Shown: positions 23,863-33,932, counted from the first letter of the stretch. The stretch is 64,000 nucleotides of DNA from Candidatus Aminicenantota bacterium (GCA_017886205.1 JAFNEO010000035.1:44990-108989); one strand, 5' to 3'. Program-made: numbers and translations. The notes: generated from the sequence alone by a model not told the origin.

Positions 23863-26277
23863 CTATTCCACTTTCCATTCATGGATGCCGGCCGACCAGT
23901 CCTTCTGGCACTGGACCTCCAGGCGCAGGGCGTTGGTTGACACGGGCCGGAATTTCACCCGGTTGAACATGTCCTTTTCGACCCCGTAGGGATCGCTGGC
24001 TTGGACCGGAAGCCAGGTTTCTCCCTGACGGTAGAAGAGCTGCCACGAGGCGGGGACCCGGCATTCCCCCTGTCCGGTGTCATCGAACCAGTAGACCTCG
24101 ACCGCAGAGACGGTGGCCGGCCGCTCGAATTCGTACTGAACCCATTCCTGAGTGCCCTTGTTCGGCCACCAGTGTAAGTAAGGGTGGGCATGGTCGTTAG
24201 AGTTCAACGGGTCCCGCTGGTCGTTAACTGAACCGGCCGGCTTGTCCCCGGATGCGCTGACCGTGCTTGCCGAAGCTAAGCTCGGACGAGGAACCGGCCT
24301 GGCCAGTGACTCCTCGCGCGGCAGCCAGACGGTCATCTCGCCTTCCCCGCGGTGGGCCCAGGCATAGTATGGGATGGCGATAAACTCCTGTTTTTTCCGG
24401 TCGACCTGCCCGGCCCGGCGGCCGGCGAAAAGCGCAGTTGCCTCTCCTTTGATGACGGTGACTCCGTTGAGCAGGTCATCATGCCGCTCGGCAGCGAGCG
24501 GAGTATCGTCGGGGAGGACGAGGTGGGTCACTTGGCCGCCGTTGTCCGGCCATTCGGCGCAGTAGACGATCGGCCCGCGCTCCAGGGCCGTCTTGCCGAT
24601 ATCGTCCTTGACCGCGGCGTTGGCCACGACCCGCCGGACGGGCATGGGGAAGTTGACCTCGACGGTATCCCCATCCTTCCAAGCCCGGCGGAGGCGGGCA
24701 TATCCCTGGACGACTTCCGGGGTGATCGCCTCGCCGTTGACATAGATCGTCACCGCACTCGACTCATGCTCCATATGTTGATACAGGTCTCCAGGCGCGG
24801 GGCGTTCGAGTGCCCAGCCGGGAATGCGGACGTTGAGCCCGAACTCGGCGGCCGACTCCGGGTGGACGACGATCTTGACTGTCCCGTCCCAAGGATAGCG
24901 GGTCTGCTGCTCGACGCGGACCTTCTGTGCGTTAAGCGTCAGGCTTGACTCGCTGCCCACAAACAGGTTCACGAACAAAGAGTCGTTCTGCGTCGCATAG
25001 ATGAAGCCGGGTATTTCCGGGACGAAACGGACGATGTTGCTCGGGCAGCAGGCGCAGTTGAACCAGGGGCTGCGGTGGTACTGGCCGAAAGATTCGAGCG
25101 GGTTGGGATAGAAGAAAAGGTCCCCGCTCATCCCCACTCCCGAGAGGATGCCGTTATAGAGTGTGCGCTCAAGGATATCGATATACCGGGAGTCGCCTTT
25201 AAGGAGGAACATCCGCCAGTTCCAGAGCACATAGCCGATCGAGGCGCAGGTCTCGCAGTAGGCGGCGGCGTTGGGCAGCTCATAGGCGGGGCCGAAGCCC
25301 TCGATCCCGCCGGCCGCCCCGATCCCTCCCGTGACATACATCTTCTTATTGGCGACGTCATCCCAGATCTTGTCGAGGGCCTGGATGTAGGCCGCGTCGC
25401 CGGTGAGGGCGGCTACATCCGCCATTCCGGAATACATGTACATCGCCCGGACGGCGTGGCCGACGGCCTCGGCCTGCTCGACCACCGGCTTGTGGTCCTG
25501 GGAGTATTCACCGTAGAGCTGGCGGTCCTTGGAATTGCCTCGCTCGTCCAGGAAGTACTTGGCCAGGTTGAGGTACTTTTTCTTGCCGGTCAGCCGGTAG
25601 AGCTTGACCAGGCCGATCTCGACCTCCTGGTGGCCCGAGGTACCGTGTTTTTTCCCCGGGCCGAAGACACTGTCGATAAGGCTGGCACTCTTGAGAGCGA
25701 CGGCCAGGAGGTTTTTCTTGTTCGTCGCCTTGTTATAGGCGACCGCCGCCTCATAGAGATGCCCGAGGTTGTAGAGCTCATGGCTCATATAGAGGTTTGA
25801 CCATCGTTCCTTTCCCACCCAATCGACAGGCGGGTTTGCCGGGTCGATGGTCCGGGCCGTGTAGAGATAGCCGTCTTTTTCCTGGGCGGCGGCGATCTTG
25901 GCGATGATCTCGTCGATTTTAGTTTCGAGCTGAGGGTCGGGATGGACCATCAGGGAATAGGCGGCGCCCTCGATCACTTTGTAGACGTCGGAATCATCGA
26001 AGGGGTACTTCGTGCAAAAAGAGCCTTGGGCTATTCCGCCGGCGATCTCGAAGTTCTTGATCCGGCCGGTCGACTCGGACTGTTCCAGGGCGAACGGGAT
26101 AGTGACCGTTCGGTTGGTTTCGAGGCGGGGCGCCCAGAAAGCGTCGTTGAGCTTGACCGCCGTCAGGGGGACAGCGGTGTATGGGTAGTCCATTCCCCCG
26201 CTTCTGTTGCAGGATACCTGCGGCCAAACCAGGAGCGCGCCGATCCCGAATAGTATCAGCCGAGTTCTTTTTGGCAT
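23863..26277 (-). CDS. Exported GH127 beta-L-arabinofuranosidase (lipoprotein)
   Basis: 804 residues. The N-terminal signal ends in a lipobox-like PQVSC, so the enzyme is probably a periplasmic or surface lipoprotein. GH127 landmarks are present: LNDAFWAPRLETNR at the N-terminus, the zinc/catalytic segment AAYCETCASIGYVLWNWRM, and FNCACCPSN with the nucleophile cysteine pair. The last 130 residues look like a discoidin-type beta domain (YWFDDTGQGECRVPASWQLF). It releases beta-linked L-arabinofuranose from plant glycans or glycoproteins and so feeds the pathway genes downstream. Confidence 0.9.
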   Translation of the reverse strand: MPKRTRLILFGIGALLVWPQVSCNRSGGMDYPYTAVPLTAVKLNDAFWAPRLETNRTVTIPFALEQSESTGRIKNFEIAGGIAQGSFCTKYPFDDSDVYKVIEGAAYSLMVHPDPQLETKIDEIIAKIAAAQEKDGYLYTARTIDPANPPVDWVGKERWSNLYMSHELYNLGHLYEAAVAYNKATNKKNLLAVALKSASLIDSVFGPGKKHGTSGHQEVEIGLVKLYRLTGKKKYLNLAKYFLDERGNSKDRQLYGEYSQDHKPVVEQAEAVGHAVRAMYMYSGMADVAALTGDAAYIQALDKIWDDVANKKMYVTGGIGAAGGIEGFGPAYELPNAAAYCETCASIGYVLWNWRMFLLKGDSRYIDILERTLYNGILSGVGMSGDLFFYPNPLESFGQYHRSPWFNCACCPSNIVRFVPEIPGFIYATQNDSLFVNLFVGSESSLTLNAQKVRVEQQTRYPWDGTVKIVVHPESAAEFGLNVRIPGWALERPAPGDLYQHMEHESSAVTIYVNGEAITPEVVQGYARLRRAWKDGDTVEVNFPMPVRRVVANAAVKDDIGKTALERGPIVYCAEWPDNGGQVTHLVLPDDTPLAAERHDDLLNGVTVIKGEATALFAGRRAGQVDRKKQEFIAIPYYAWAHRGEGEMTVWLPREESLARPVPRPSLASASTVSASGDKPAGSVNDQRDPLNSNDHAHPYLHWWPNKGTQEWVQYEFERPATVSAVEVYWFDDTGQGECRVPASWQLFYRQGETWLPVQASDPYGVEKDMFNRVKFRPVSTNALRLEVQCQKDWSAGIHEWKVE

Positions 26278-26320
26278 GCGCTTCGCCTCCTCATCGGTCT
26301 GATGAAAGACCTCTATTTTA

Positions 26321-28705
26321 TCACCTTTCCTTGAGCATGACCAAGCCGTACAGCCCTCCGGCCGCGCCCTCGGGCGAGGCTTGATATCTAACCGTTACTG
26401 TCTTTTTTCCTCGGGTCAGCTCCCGAGGAATCTTGTATTCCACGTCAAAGAAATCGCCGGGGAAATTGACGTTGACTGTTTGGGTGGCGACCTTCATCCC
26501 CTCGACGAGGATGTCAAAAGTCCGGCCGGTTTCACTCCCCCAATACGTACCGAGAAGCACCATCGGTTTGTCAGGGAGAACCTTGAGGTCATAGCTGAAC
26601 CAGCCGCCAGCGAAGGCCTGCCGCCAGCGCTCTCCCCTGAGTTCGCCGGACTCGCTCTTTTCCGCCTGGAGGTTGTGTTCTTTCTCTGATTCGGTCTCGC
26701 CGACCGCCACCCGGTCGACTAGGCGCTTCTCGATGTCTTTCTTCCGGGCGGCTTCCTCAGCGGCGCGGGCCTTGCGCTTGGCATTGACTTCGGCCCATTC
26801 CTTCTCGGCGTAAAGATGCCAGTAGAGGGCATAGCGCTTGGCGAAGAGTTCATAGAAGGGCACGAGATTGACATCGCCCGGGCGTCCCGCGCCGACAGTC
26901 TGGAACGTCAGCGGACGGCCGGCGACCGGCTTAATCCAGCCCTCCAGGTTCTCGCCGGAGGGGACCAGGTCGGGCGCGGACGCCGGCTTCCCGTCAGAGT
27001 GATAAGGCCCGTAGATCTTTTCCCCGGCGAGGTCTTCGGTCGGCAGCTCTCCGGCCAGAACCACAGGGCCAAAAAGAATAGCCGCCAGATTAGGGTCGTC
27101 GGGCATCCGCCAGAGGTGGAGCGACATCGGCATATCTACGGTTATCTTGTCACCGTTTCTCCAGGTGCGGCCGAGCGACAGATAGCTGCCGGGCTGCGCG
27201 GTGACCTCACGGGTCTCGCCGTTGACCTTGACAGCAAGTCCTTTTGTCGCCCAATAGGGCACCCGGATGCGGAGCTCGAGTTCGACATCGCCTGGAGCGT
27301 TAAGGACGAGGGTTGTGCCCTGATCTTTGGGGAACGCCGTCTCCTGGCGCAAGGTCAATCCCTTCTCCGGCCAGCGCAGCTCACTGGCGATATAGAGGCT
27401 AACGTAGAGCGCAGTGTCGTCATGGAAATAGATGCTGTCGCCGTATTTAGCATGGTTCTCGACGCCCGTTCCGGTGCAGCACCAGAAGGAATCGTTGGCC
27501 GTGCAGAAGGTCTTGTACCAGCCCGACTCCATCGGCACGTAGTACATTACCATCGCGGTCGCCGGGTCTTGCGTCGATAGAATGCCGTTGAGGAGGGCTC
27601 GTTCATAGTAATCGGCAAGCTTGGGGTCGGGGCTCCAGGTGAAGAGCTGACGGGTGAGCTTGAGCAGGTTGTAGGTCACGCAGGTCTCGTGGCTGGCATT
27701 GCTCACCTCGGCGGCCAGGACGTCCGGGTCGGTCCGCCATCCCTCGTAATTGCTGGTTCCGCCCGTCACGTAAGAGCGATGGTTGACGACTTCGTCCCAG
27801 AAGTAGGTCGCGATGTCACTGTAGGATTTTTCTCCGGTCAGCTCGTATTCACGGGCGGCTCCGATGACTTTGGGTACTTGCGTGTTGACATGGAGCCCCT
27901 TGAGCTCGTCGCGCCGTCCGGACAGCGGGTCGAGGAAAGCCTTGTGGTCGAACCGCCGGGCCAAGGCGAGCTGGTCGGGGTCGCCGGTTACGGCGTAGAG
28001 GTTAGCCAGGATTTCGGTCATCCCGCCGTGTTCCACCTTGAGCATCCGCTGCATCGCTTCATCATCCAGCTTGTCCATTCTCAGCTTCGTCCAGGCGGCC
28101 ATGCCTTTGACGACGTCGAGAGCCTGCCTATTTTCGCAGTGGACATACATGTCGAGAAGGCCGGCCATGATTTTGTGGAGCGTGTACCAGGGCGCCCAGA
28201 CCCGCTTTCCCTCGATGACCCGGTCGATGAATTCCTCCGGGTAGGCGCTGAGGTAGCCGGTCTTGCCCAGGGCTTTCTGGCATTTGGCCAGCTCGGCCAC
28301 GAGAGCATCCGCCTTCCGGCGGAGCGCTTCATCTCCGGTGGCCGCGCACGTCAGGGCACATGCCGTGAGAAAATGGCCGACGAAGTGGCCGCGGAGCTCG
28401 ACTTTAGGCTCTTCCCATCCGCCGAGGGGCTGGGCTGAGCTGAGAAGGCCCGCGGTGAGGCGGAAGTTATGCAGCAGGCGGTCGGAGTCGAGGTCATGGA
28501 GATATCGCGTGTTCCGGTCCATGGCCTGCTTGAACGGCCCGTCGAGAAGCCGGACGTTCTGGAGCGGAAACGGACGGACCGCGATGGGGACTTGGGGCTG
28601 GATTTTATCGGGGCCGGCCGCTTTTTTATTTTGGCAGGCGGTGAGTGAAAACGCGAGCCAAAAGAAGCAGAATCCGATCAACAATAGCGACAATTTCTTG
28701 GACAT
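26321..28705 (-). CDS. Second exported GH127-type glycosidase (lipoprotein)
   Basis: 794 residues from the ATG at 28705, chosen because GGGAG lies 9 bases upstream. The lipoprotein signal peptide ends AFSLTAC. The GH127 core has RDELKGLHVNTQVPKVIGAA, the Glu/Cys segment NASHETCVTYNLLKLTRQLF and DSFWCCTGTGVENHAKYG. It is only distantly similar to the neighbouring GH127 protein, so the two probably cut different arabinosyl linkages. The C-terminal region (about residues 640-794) is a beta-rich appended domain. It is the first gene of the arabinose operon. Confidence 0.88.
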   Translation of the reverse strand: MSKKLSLLLIGFCFFWLAFSLTACQNKKAAGPDKIQPQVPIAVRPFPLQNVRLLDGPFKQAMDRNTRYLHDLDSDRLLHNFRLTAGLLSSAQPLGGWEEPKVELRGHFVGHFLTACALTCAATGDEALRRKADALVAELAKCQKALGKTGYLSAYPEEFIDRVIEGKRVWAPWYTLHKIMAGLLDMYVHCENRQALDVVKGMAAWTKLRMDKLDDEAMQRMLKVEHGGMTEILANLYAVTGDPDQLALARRFDHKAFLDPLSGRRDELKGLHVNTQVPKVIGAAREYELTGEKSYSDIATYFWDEVVNHRSYVTGGTSNYEGWRTDPDVLAAEVSNASHETCVTYNLLKLTRQLFTWSPDPKLADYYERALLNGILSTQDPATAMVMYYVPMESGWYKTFCTANDSFWCCTGTGVENHAKYGDSIYFHDDTALYVSLYIASELRWPEKGLTLRQETAFPKDQGTTLVLNAPGDVELELRIRVPYWATKGLAVKVNGETREVTAQPGSYLSLGRTWRNGDKITVDMPMSLHLWRMPDDPNLAAILFGPVVLAGELPTEDLAGEKIYGPYHSDGKPASAPDLVPSGENLEGWIKPVAGRPLTFQTVGAGRPGDVNLVPFYELFAKRYALYWHLYAEKEWAEVNAKRKARAAEEAARKKDIEKRLVDRVAVGETESEKEHNLQAEKSESGELRGERWRQAFAGGWFSYDLKVLPDKPMVLLGTYWGSETGRTFDILVEGMKVATQTVNVNFPGDFFDVEYKIPRELTRGKKTVTVRYQASPEGAAGGLYGLVMLKER

Positions 28706-28795
28706 GGAAAACATCTCCCGGAGTGAATGTCGTTTAAGGTCAAGGGGGGCATGCTCATCCATGGGGCGAACGTCTTCGCCCTCTTCAGAGGCCAT

Positions 28796-28824
28796 CTTAT
28801 ATCTTAGAGAGAGGTCAATGTCAA
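28796..28824 (-). promoter_or_regulatory. Promoter of the arabinose/GH127 operon
   Basis: On the minus strand TTGACA, 17 bases, TATAAG, about 90 bases before the start at 28705. It is the only strong promoter seen for the six co-directional genes down to 18832. Confidence 0.65.
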
Positions 28825-28901
28825 AGATTTGAAAATTCGGCCATGATAAAGTAGGATGAACGCAACAGAGGAAGAAAGCCAAAACCGGGCAGGAGGAACG
28901 A

Positions 28902-30074
28902 GTGAAAGGATCGACCAAAATAATCGCGGTCGGTGCGTTCGGCCTGCTGGCGCTCATGGGACTCGCCGCCTGCAAAGGCAATAAAGCCGATCTGCCGGAA
29001 CCAGCAGCAGTCGGGGAGCCTGCGGAAGGAGGGACAGCCATGGATGTTCAAAAACAACCATTCGGCCAGACACCGGACGGCACGGCCGTCGAGATCTACG
29101 CTCTGACCAACGACAAGGGCCTCAAAGCGCACGTCATGACCTACGGAGCGACGCTGGTGTCGCTCGAGGTCCCCGACCGGACCGGAAAACTGGGCGATAT
29201 CGTGCTGGGATATGAGGCGCTTGACGGATACATAAAGAACAGCCCTTACTTCGGGTCGATCGTCGGCCGTTACGGGAACCGCATCGCCAAGGGGCGGTTT
29301 ACTCTAGACGGTGCCACCTACCAACTGGCCACAAACAACGGTGAAAACCATCTCCACGGAGGAATCAAAGGGTTCGACAAGGTGGTCTGGAAGGCCGAGC
29401 CGGTCCGCGAGGCAGGCGCCGTCGGCGTCAAATTCAGCTACCTGAGCAGGGACGGCGAAGAGGGCTATCCGGGAAACCTGGCCGTCACGGTCGTTTACTC
29501 GCTCACGAATGCTAATGAGCTCAGGATCTCCTATGAGGCCACAGCGGACAAGGCCACACCCGTCAACCTGACCCACCACAGCTATTTCAACCTGGCCGGC
29601 GGAGGCGATGTCCTCGGCCACGAGCTTACGATCAACGCCGAAGGCTATACGCCGGTCGATGCGGGGCTGATCCCGACGGGTGAGATCCGGCCGGTTAAGG
29701 ACTCGCCGTTCGACTTCACGACGCCGCACAGCATCGGCGAACGGATCGCCCAGGTTGAAGGCGGGTACGATCACAATTTCGTGTTGCGCGGGGGAGGTGG
29801 GATGATGGACCTGGCGGTGCGGGTGTATGAGCCAAAGAGCGGCCGGATCATGGAGATCAGCACGACCGAGCCGGGCCTCCAGTTCTACTCCGGGAATTTC
29901 CTGGATGGGACGATCACCGGGAAGGGCGGTAAGGCCTACTTGAAGCATTGCGGCTTCTGCTTGGAGACGCAACACTTTCCCGATTCCCCGAACAAGCCGA
30001 ATTTTCCCTCGACCATCCTGCGGCCGGGAGCCGTCTATAAGAGCCTGGCGATCCACAAATTCTCAACAATCTAA
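28902..30074 (+). CDS. galM: Aldose 1-epimerase, lipoprotein form
   Basis: 390 residues. The N-terminal lipoprotein signal (FGLLALMGLAAC) directs it to the envelope. The mutarotase core has YGATLVSLEVPDR, YFGSIVGRYGNRIAKG, ENHLHGGIKGFDKVVW with the catalytic His, and LTHHSYFNLAGG. C-terminal GLQFYSGNFLDGT carries the catalytic Glu region's neighbours. It interconverts sugar anomers and probably acts on arabinose freed by the two GH127 enzymes. It is divergent from their operon across a 190-base gap. Confidence 0.93.
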   Translation: MKGSTKIIAVGAFGLLALMGLAACKGNKADLPEPAAVGEPAEGGTAMDVQKQPFGQTPDGTAVEIYALTNDKGLKAHVMTYGATLVSLEVPDRTGKLGDIVLGYEALDGYIKNSPYFGSIVGRYGNRIAKGRFTLDGATYQLATNNGENHLHGGIKGFDKVVWKAEPVREAGAVGVKFSYLSRDGEEGYPGNLAVTVVYSLTNANELRISYEATADKATPVNLTHHSYFNLAGGGDVLGHELTINAEGYTPVDAGLIPTGEIRPVKDSPFDFTTPHSIGERIAQVEGGYDHNFVLRGGGGMMDLAVRVYEPKSGRIMEISTTEPGLQFYSGNFLDGTITGKGGKAYLKHCGFCLETQHFPDSPNKPNFPSTILRPGAVYKSLAIHKFSTI

Positions 30075-30077
30075 CCG

Positions 30078-30809
30078 GTGATCATCAGCTTCAATCAGCC
30101 GGCGTTCATTCCGTGGGGAGGATTCTTCGCCCGGCTACTGAGCTCCGATCGGATGGTCCTGCTCGATGACACCTTGCTCGCTCACGGGTTCACCTTCGTC
30201 AACCGCAACCGCGTCAAAGGACCGGAGGGCGAAGTCTGGATCACGGTGCCGCTCAAGAGGAAAGGCCGCGGCCAACAGAAAATCAAGGACCTCGAGATCT
30301 ATGATAAGGCGAGCTGGGCCAGGAAGTTCCTTTCCACGCTCAGGCATTACTACGGGAAGTCCATCTATTTCGAGGCCGTCTTCAGGGACATCGAGGCCAT
30401 CGCAACAGGGGCAGATGACAGTTTTATGAAGCTGGCGATCGGACTGCTGACTGGCTTGAAAAGACACCTCGGCATCGAAAATGCTGTGCTCTTTCAATCG
30501 AGCCTGGGGATTGCGGGAAAGGGGACTCCCCTCCTCGTCTCCATCGCTGAAAAGCTCCGGGCCGATGAAGCCATACTGCCGTACGGTTCGGAAAAATCGG
30601 TGGAGTGCGCTCAATTCGAGAGGGCCGGAATCAGGCTGCGCTTTTTGCGGTACTCCCCGCCGCAATATCCTCAGTTCTGGGGTGACTTCCTGCCGAACCT
30701 CTCTGCCCTCGACCTCCTGCTCTGCCTCGGCCCGAGCGGTCGAGAGGTCATTAAAAAAGGCACCTTTTGTTTGACCGCGCGAACCGCCTGTGATATAGGG
30801 AAAGGCTGA
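30078..30809 (+). CDS. WbqC-like family protein
   Basis: 243 residues from a GTG three bases after the galM stop. The family pattern is [20 protein letters not shown], then [20 protein letters not shown] and [20 protein letters not shown]. WbqC-like proteins are found in surface polysaccharide clusters and are thought to be involved in sugar or aminotransfer reactions, but the chemistry is not established. No polysaccharide genes surround it here. Confidence 0.85.
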   Translation: MIISFNQPAFIPWGGFFARLLSSDRMVLLDDTLLAHGFTFVNRNRVKGPEGEVWITVPLKRKGRGQQKIKDLEIYDKASWARKFLSTLRHYYGKSIYFEAVFRDIEAIATGADDSFMKLAIGLLTGLKRHLGIENAVLFQSSLGIAGKGTPLLVSIAEKLRADEAILPYGSEKSVECAQFERAGIRLRFLRYSPPQYPQFWGDFLPNLSALDLLLCLGPSGREVIKKGTFCLTARTACDIGKG

Positions 30810-30825
30810 CGAAAGAGCCAGCGTC

Positions 30826-31221
30826 ATGAAAGAATACCGGGATCCCGCTCTCCGAGTGACACTCCTCCCCCGCGACACCAACAAACACGGCACGATCTTT
30901 GGAGGCGTCATCCTGACCCACATCGACCTGGCCGGCGCCGTCCAGGCGCGCCAAACCTGCGGACCCTATAACTTTGTCACAGTGGCCATGGACAAGGTCG
31001 TCTTCCACAAGCCGGTTTTTGTGGGCGACGTGGTCAGCTTCTACACCGAGACGGTCAGAGTCGGCCGCACCTCTATCACCATCAAGATCGAGGTCGAGGC
31101 CACCCGTTCGGACAGCCAGGAGACGGTGAGAGTGACGGAAGCCGAGGTTGTTTTCGTGGCCGTGGATAGCGACTGGAAGCCCACGCCCATCAAACCCTGT
31201 CTTAGATTGGATAAAACCTAG
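30826..31221 (+). CDS. Acyl-CoA thioesterase, hotdog fold (YciA type)
   Basis: 131 residues. The hotdog signature is [20 protein letters not shown], followed by [20 protein letters not shown], characteristic of YciA/ACOT hexameric thioesterases. The Asp in HIDLAG is the catalytic residue in the family. It starts 16 bases after the WbqC-like gene. Confidence 0.9.
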   Translation: MKEYRDPALRVTLLPRDTNKHGTIFGGVILTHIDLAGAVQARQTCGPYNFVTVAMDKVVFHKPVFVGDVVSFYTETVRVGRTSITIKIEVEATRSDSQETVRVTEAEVVFVAVDSDWKPTPIKPCLRLDKT

Positions 31222-31258
31222 GAACGGAGGGGGCGAGGCGCACGCCGATCTTCTTCCT

Positions 31259-32287
31259 TCAGGAAATCTGCAGAACTTTGGCGCCGCGGATCCGGCGCTC
31301 CTTGATTTCAAGGAGGGCCCTGTTGGCGTCTTCAAGGGGATAGACTTCGACTTCCGGTTTGATCGGGATCTCGGCCGCCAACGTCAGAAACTCGGTCACA
31401 TCGGTTCTCGTCACATTGGCGACGCTCTTGATTTCCTTCTCCATCCAGAGATGGGTAGGATAATCCAATTTCAACAGGTAATCCTGATCGATGTTCTCCT
31501 TTCGGATCGCATTGACGACAAGACGGCCGCCGGCGTCCAGATTGCGCAGCGCTTCGACCACCGGCTTCCAGACAGGCGTCGTGTCGATAACGGCGTCGAG
31601 CTTTTCCGACGAGGCCTCATCCGGGTCGCCCGTCCATACCGCCCCGAGTTCCCGGGCGAATTCCCGTTCTTTCTCGGCCCGAGCAAAGACAAAGACCTTG
31701 GTATCTGGAAATTTGTGCTTGACCATGAGCAGGACGAGATGGCCCGACGCGCCGAAGCCGGTCAGCCCGAGCCTCTGGCCGTCCCGGAGGCCCGTCAGGT
31801 TCAGGGAGCGATAGCCAATCGCGCCCGCACAGAGGAGCGGTGCCGCCTCGACGTCGGAAAAAACCTCAGGGATAGCATAGGCGAAGTCCTGGCTCACGGC
31901 CATGTATTCGGCATATCCGCCGTCCACATCCCTCCCCGTAGCCCGAAAATCTGCGCACAGATTCTCCCGCCCGCTGCGGCAGAGTCCGCATCTCCCGCAA
32001 GCCAAATATATCCAGGCGACGCCGACTCGATCTCCTTTCTTGAAGCGACCGACCCCGACGCCCGTCTCTTCTACCCGGCCCACTACCTGATGCCCCGGGA
32101 TGACCGGCAGCCGCGGCGGCGGCGTCCTCCCTTCGATCTCATCGAGCTCAGTATGGCAGACCCCGCAGGCAAGGACTTTGAGCAGCAGCCCGCCCTTCCT
32201 GGGCGCCGGAATTGGAACTTCTCTAAGTTCCAACGGATTCCGGTTTTCGCTGAGATCGCAGATCTGAGTCATCATCATCGCTTTCAT
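31259..32287 (-). CDS. Zinc-dependent alcohol dehydrogenase
   Basis: 342 residues. The catalytic-zinc site is in ACGVCHTELDEIEG and PGHQVVG. The structural-zinc cysteines lie in CGRCGLCRSGRENLC. The nucleotide domain has LGLTGFGASGHLVLLM. LRLPVIPGHQVVGRV is typical of the AdhP/propanol-preferring group. It converges on the thioesterase gene; its physiological alcohol is unknown. Confidence 0.9.
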   Translation of the reverse strand: MKAMMMTQICDLSENRNPLELREVPIPAPRKGGLLLKVLACGVCHTELDEIEGRTPPPRLPVIPGHQVVGRVEETGVGVGRFKKGDRVGVAWIYLACGRCGLCRSGRENLCADFRATGRDVDGGYAEYMAVSQDFAYAIPEVFSDVEAAPLLCAGAIGYRSLNLTGLRDGQRLGLTGFGASGHLVLLMVKHKFPDTKVFVFARAEKEREFARELGAVWTGDPDEASSEKLDAVIDTTPVWKPVVEALRNLDAGGRLVVNAIRKENIDQDYLLKLDYPTHLWMEKEIKSVANVTRTDVTEFLTLAAEIPIKPEVEVYPLEDANRALLEIKERRIRGAKVLQIS

Positions 32288-32364
32288 CGAAGTAAGCCTC
32301 TTGGGAGGATCAATCGATGGTCAGCTGTCGTGCTCATTTTCAATGAGTTCTTTTGCCGGCTGCC

Positions 32365-32898
32365 TCAAGAATTATCAGACAGGCCGCGGATCCGGTCCAG
32401 GTCCAGCTCTCCTTTTGCCCCCCAGCCCCGCACACCTTCCGGAATGCCGGGCCGGAAATGCTCGTAAAGAGAAAAAGCCCTGACCGCCAGCTCCTTGGGA
32501 GAAAAGGTACGGGCCAGCTCTTCCATGGCCCGGCGAACCGTCTCGAACGCCTCTCCGAACTTGCCTTGGAGATATCTCTCCACTCCGGCGGGCTCGATGA
32601 GACGGTCCCCCTCGACGGCTCTTACCCCGCCCGCGGTCTGTGTCACCGGGATGGGCCGCCCAAGAAGCTCGACCCAGAATTCCTCTCCACGCCGGGCCTT
32701 CTTCGGCGGCAAACCTTCGACCTTTTCGGGCGCTTTGTAGATGCCGAGGCGGCGTCCCTTGGACTGGGCGTTCAGCCCGGCCAGCGCCTTGCCCAGGGAG
32801 AGTGCGGCCTCGTGATCATAGCCAAGCCGCTCGGCCACGAGACTCGCCCAGAGCGTCAGCACCGGCGCCCGGTTCACCAGGACGACTTCCCGCGGCAT
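32365..32898 (-). CDS. Conserved-type protein of unknown function
   Basis: 177 residues from the ATG at 32898, which has GGGAGG upstream. The N-terminal part (VVLVNRAPVLTLWASLVAER, then LGYDHEAALSLGKALAGLNA and KGRRLGIY) looks like a well-conserved soluble domain. I do not recognise a function. It lies 41 bases after the tRNA-dihydrouridine synthase gene and is probably co-transcribed with it. Confidence 0.78.
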   Translation of the reverse strand: MPREVVLVNRAPVLTLWASLVAERLGYDHEAALSLGKALAGLNAQSKGRRLGIYKAPEKVEGLPPKKARRGEEFWVELLGRPIPVTQTAGGVRAVEGDRLIEPAGVERYLQGKFGEAFETVRRAMEELARTFSPKELAVRAFSLYEHFRPGIPEGVRGWGAKGELDLDRIRGLSDNS

Positions 32899-32939
32899 TG
32901 CCTCCCTCGAGCTGAATCTAGCCCTATCTCCTGGGATTG

Positions 32940-33932
32940 TCAAGAATCCGGTTGGCCATAGAAGGTCTCCAGCCAGTCCCGCCAATCAGTTTCGCTCCTG
33001 ACTTTGATGACGGCCATCCGGGCCCGCGCGGGGTGAGGATGCTGGCGGGCGTAGTAGATACCGAAATTGCGCATGATTCTGAGTCCCCGCCCTGGGCCGT
33101 ACAGGTCACAAGCCGTCCGGAAGTGCAGGGAAATGAGCTCCCGCTGTTCGTCTATCCCCGGCGCGCGCGGTTCCCTGCCGGCGGCGATCTCGCGGGCCTG
33201 CCGGAAGATCCAGGGATTGCCGATGGCCCCGCGAGCGGCCATGACGCCGTCCACGCCCGTCTGCTCGATCATCCTCAGAGCGTCGGCAGCGGTGTGAACG
33301 TCACCCGATCCGATGACCGTCCGATCAGGAAACTCGCGCTTCACCCTCGCTAAGAACGCCCAGTCGGCCGGGCCCCTGTATTTCTGCTCGACGCTGCGGG
33401 CATGGACGCAGATCGCCGCGATCCCCGCCTTGAAAGCTCCATGGGCGATCTTCCAGAAGGCCTGCGAACTTGTATCCTTCTCTTGGAAGGCCCGACGGAG
33501 CTTGAGCGTCACGGGCCGGTCGGGGACTGCTTCGAGCACCGCCTTGACGATGTCCAGCACGCGGTCGGGATGAGCCATCAAGTACCCGCCACGCTTCCGG
33601 GCCAGGACTTTTCTGACCGGGCAGGCAAAATTCAAGTCTATGACGTCAAATCCTGACCGGCTCAGCACGGCCGCCGCCTGGGCCATGACGGCTGGTTCGC
33701 TTCCCATGATCTGTCCTGCCACAGGGTGGTCGCCGTCGTCCAGCCTGACCAGCCTGTGCAGGAGCCTGCTCTCCATCAAAAACTGTCGGTCGAGCATGGC
33801 TTCTGTCGTACAGTAGGGCGCTGACAGGGAGCGGCAGATCAGGCGATAGGCCAAGTCGCTGTAGCCGGCCAGCGACGCGAGGACCACCGGAAAACCGACC
33901 TCGACCTCGCCGATCTTCAGGGGTTTGAACAC
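32940..33932 (-). CDS. tRNA-dihydrouridine synthase
   Basis: 330 residues. This FMN enzyme reduces uridines in tRNA D loops. Signatures: ASLAGYSDLAYRLICRSLSA, the catalytic Cys in DLNFACPVRKVLARKRGG, KLRRAFQEKDTS, ICVHARSVEQKYRGPADW and VIGSGDVHTAADALRMIE. The start appears to be GTG at 33932. It belongs to the DusB-like branch by length and motifs, without certainty. Confidence 0.92.
   Translation of the reverse strand: MFKPLKIGEVEVGFPVVLASLAGYSDLAYRLICRSLSAPYCTTEAMLDRQFLMESRLLHRLVRLDDGDHPVAGQIMGSEPAVMAQAAAVLSRSGFDVIDLNFACPVRKVLARKRGGYLMAHPDRVLDIVKAVLEAVPDRPVTLKLRRAFQEKDTSSQAFWKIAHGAFKAGIAAICVHARSVEQKYRGPADWAFLARVKREFPDRTVIGSGDVHTAADALRMIEQTGVDGVMAARGAIGNPWIFRQAREIAAGREPRAPGIDEQRELISLHFRTACDLYGPGRGLRIMRNFGIYYARQHPHPARARMAVIKVRSETDWRDWLETFYGQPDS

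Noticed and set aside
31148-32467. 439-codon plus-strand frame antisense to the alcohol dehydrogenase
   Set aside because: No recognisable domain and it opposes a full zinc-dehydrogenase signature.
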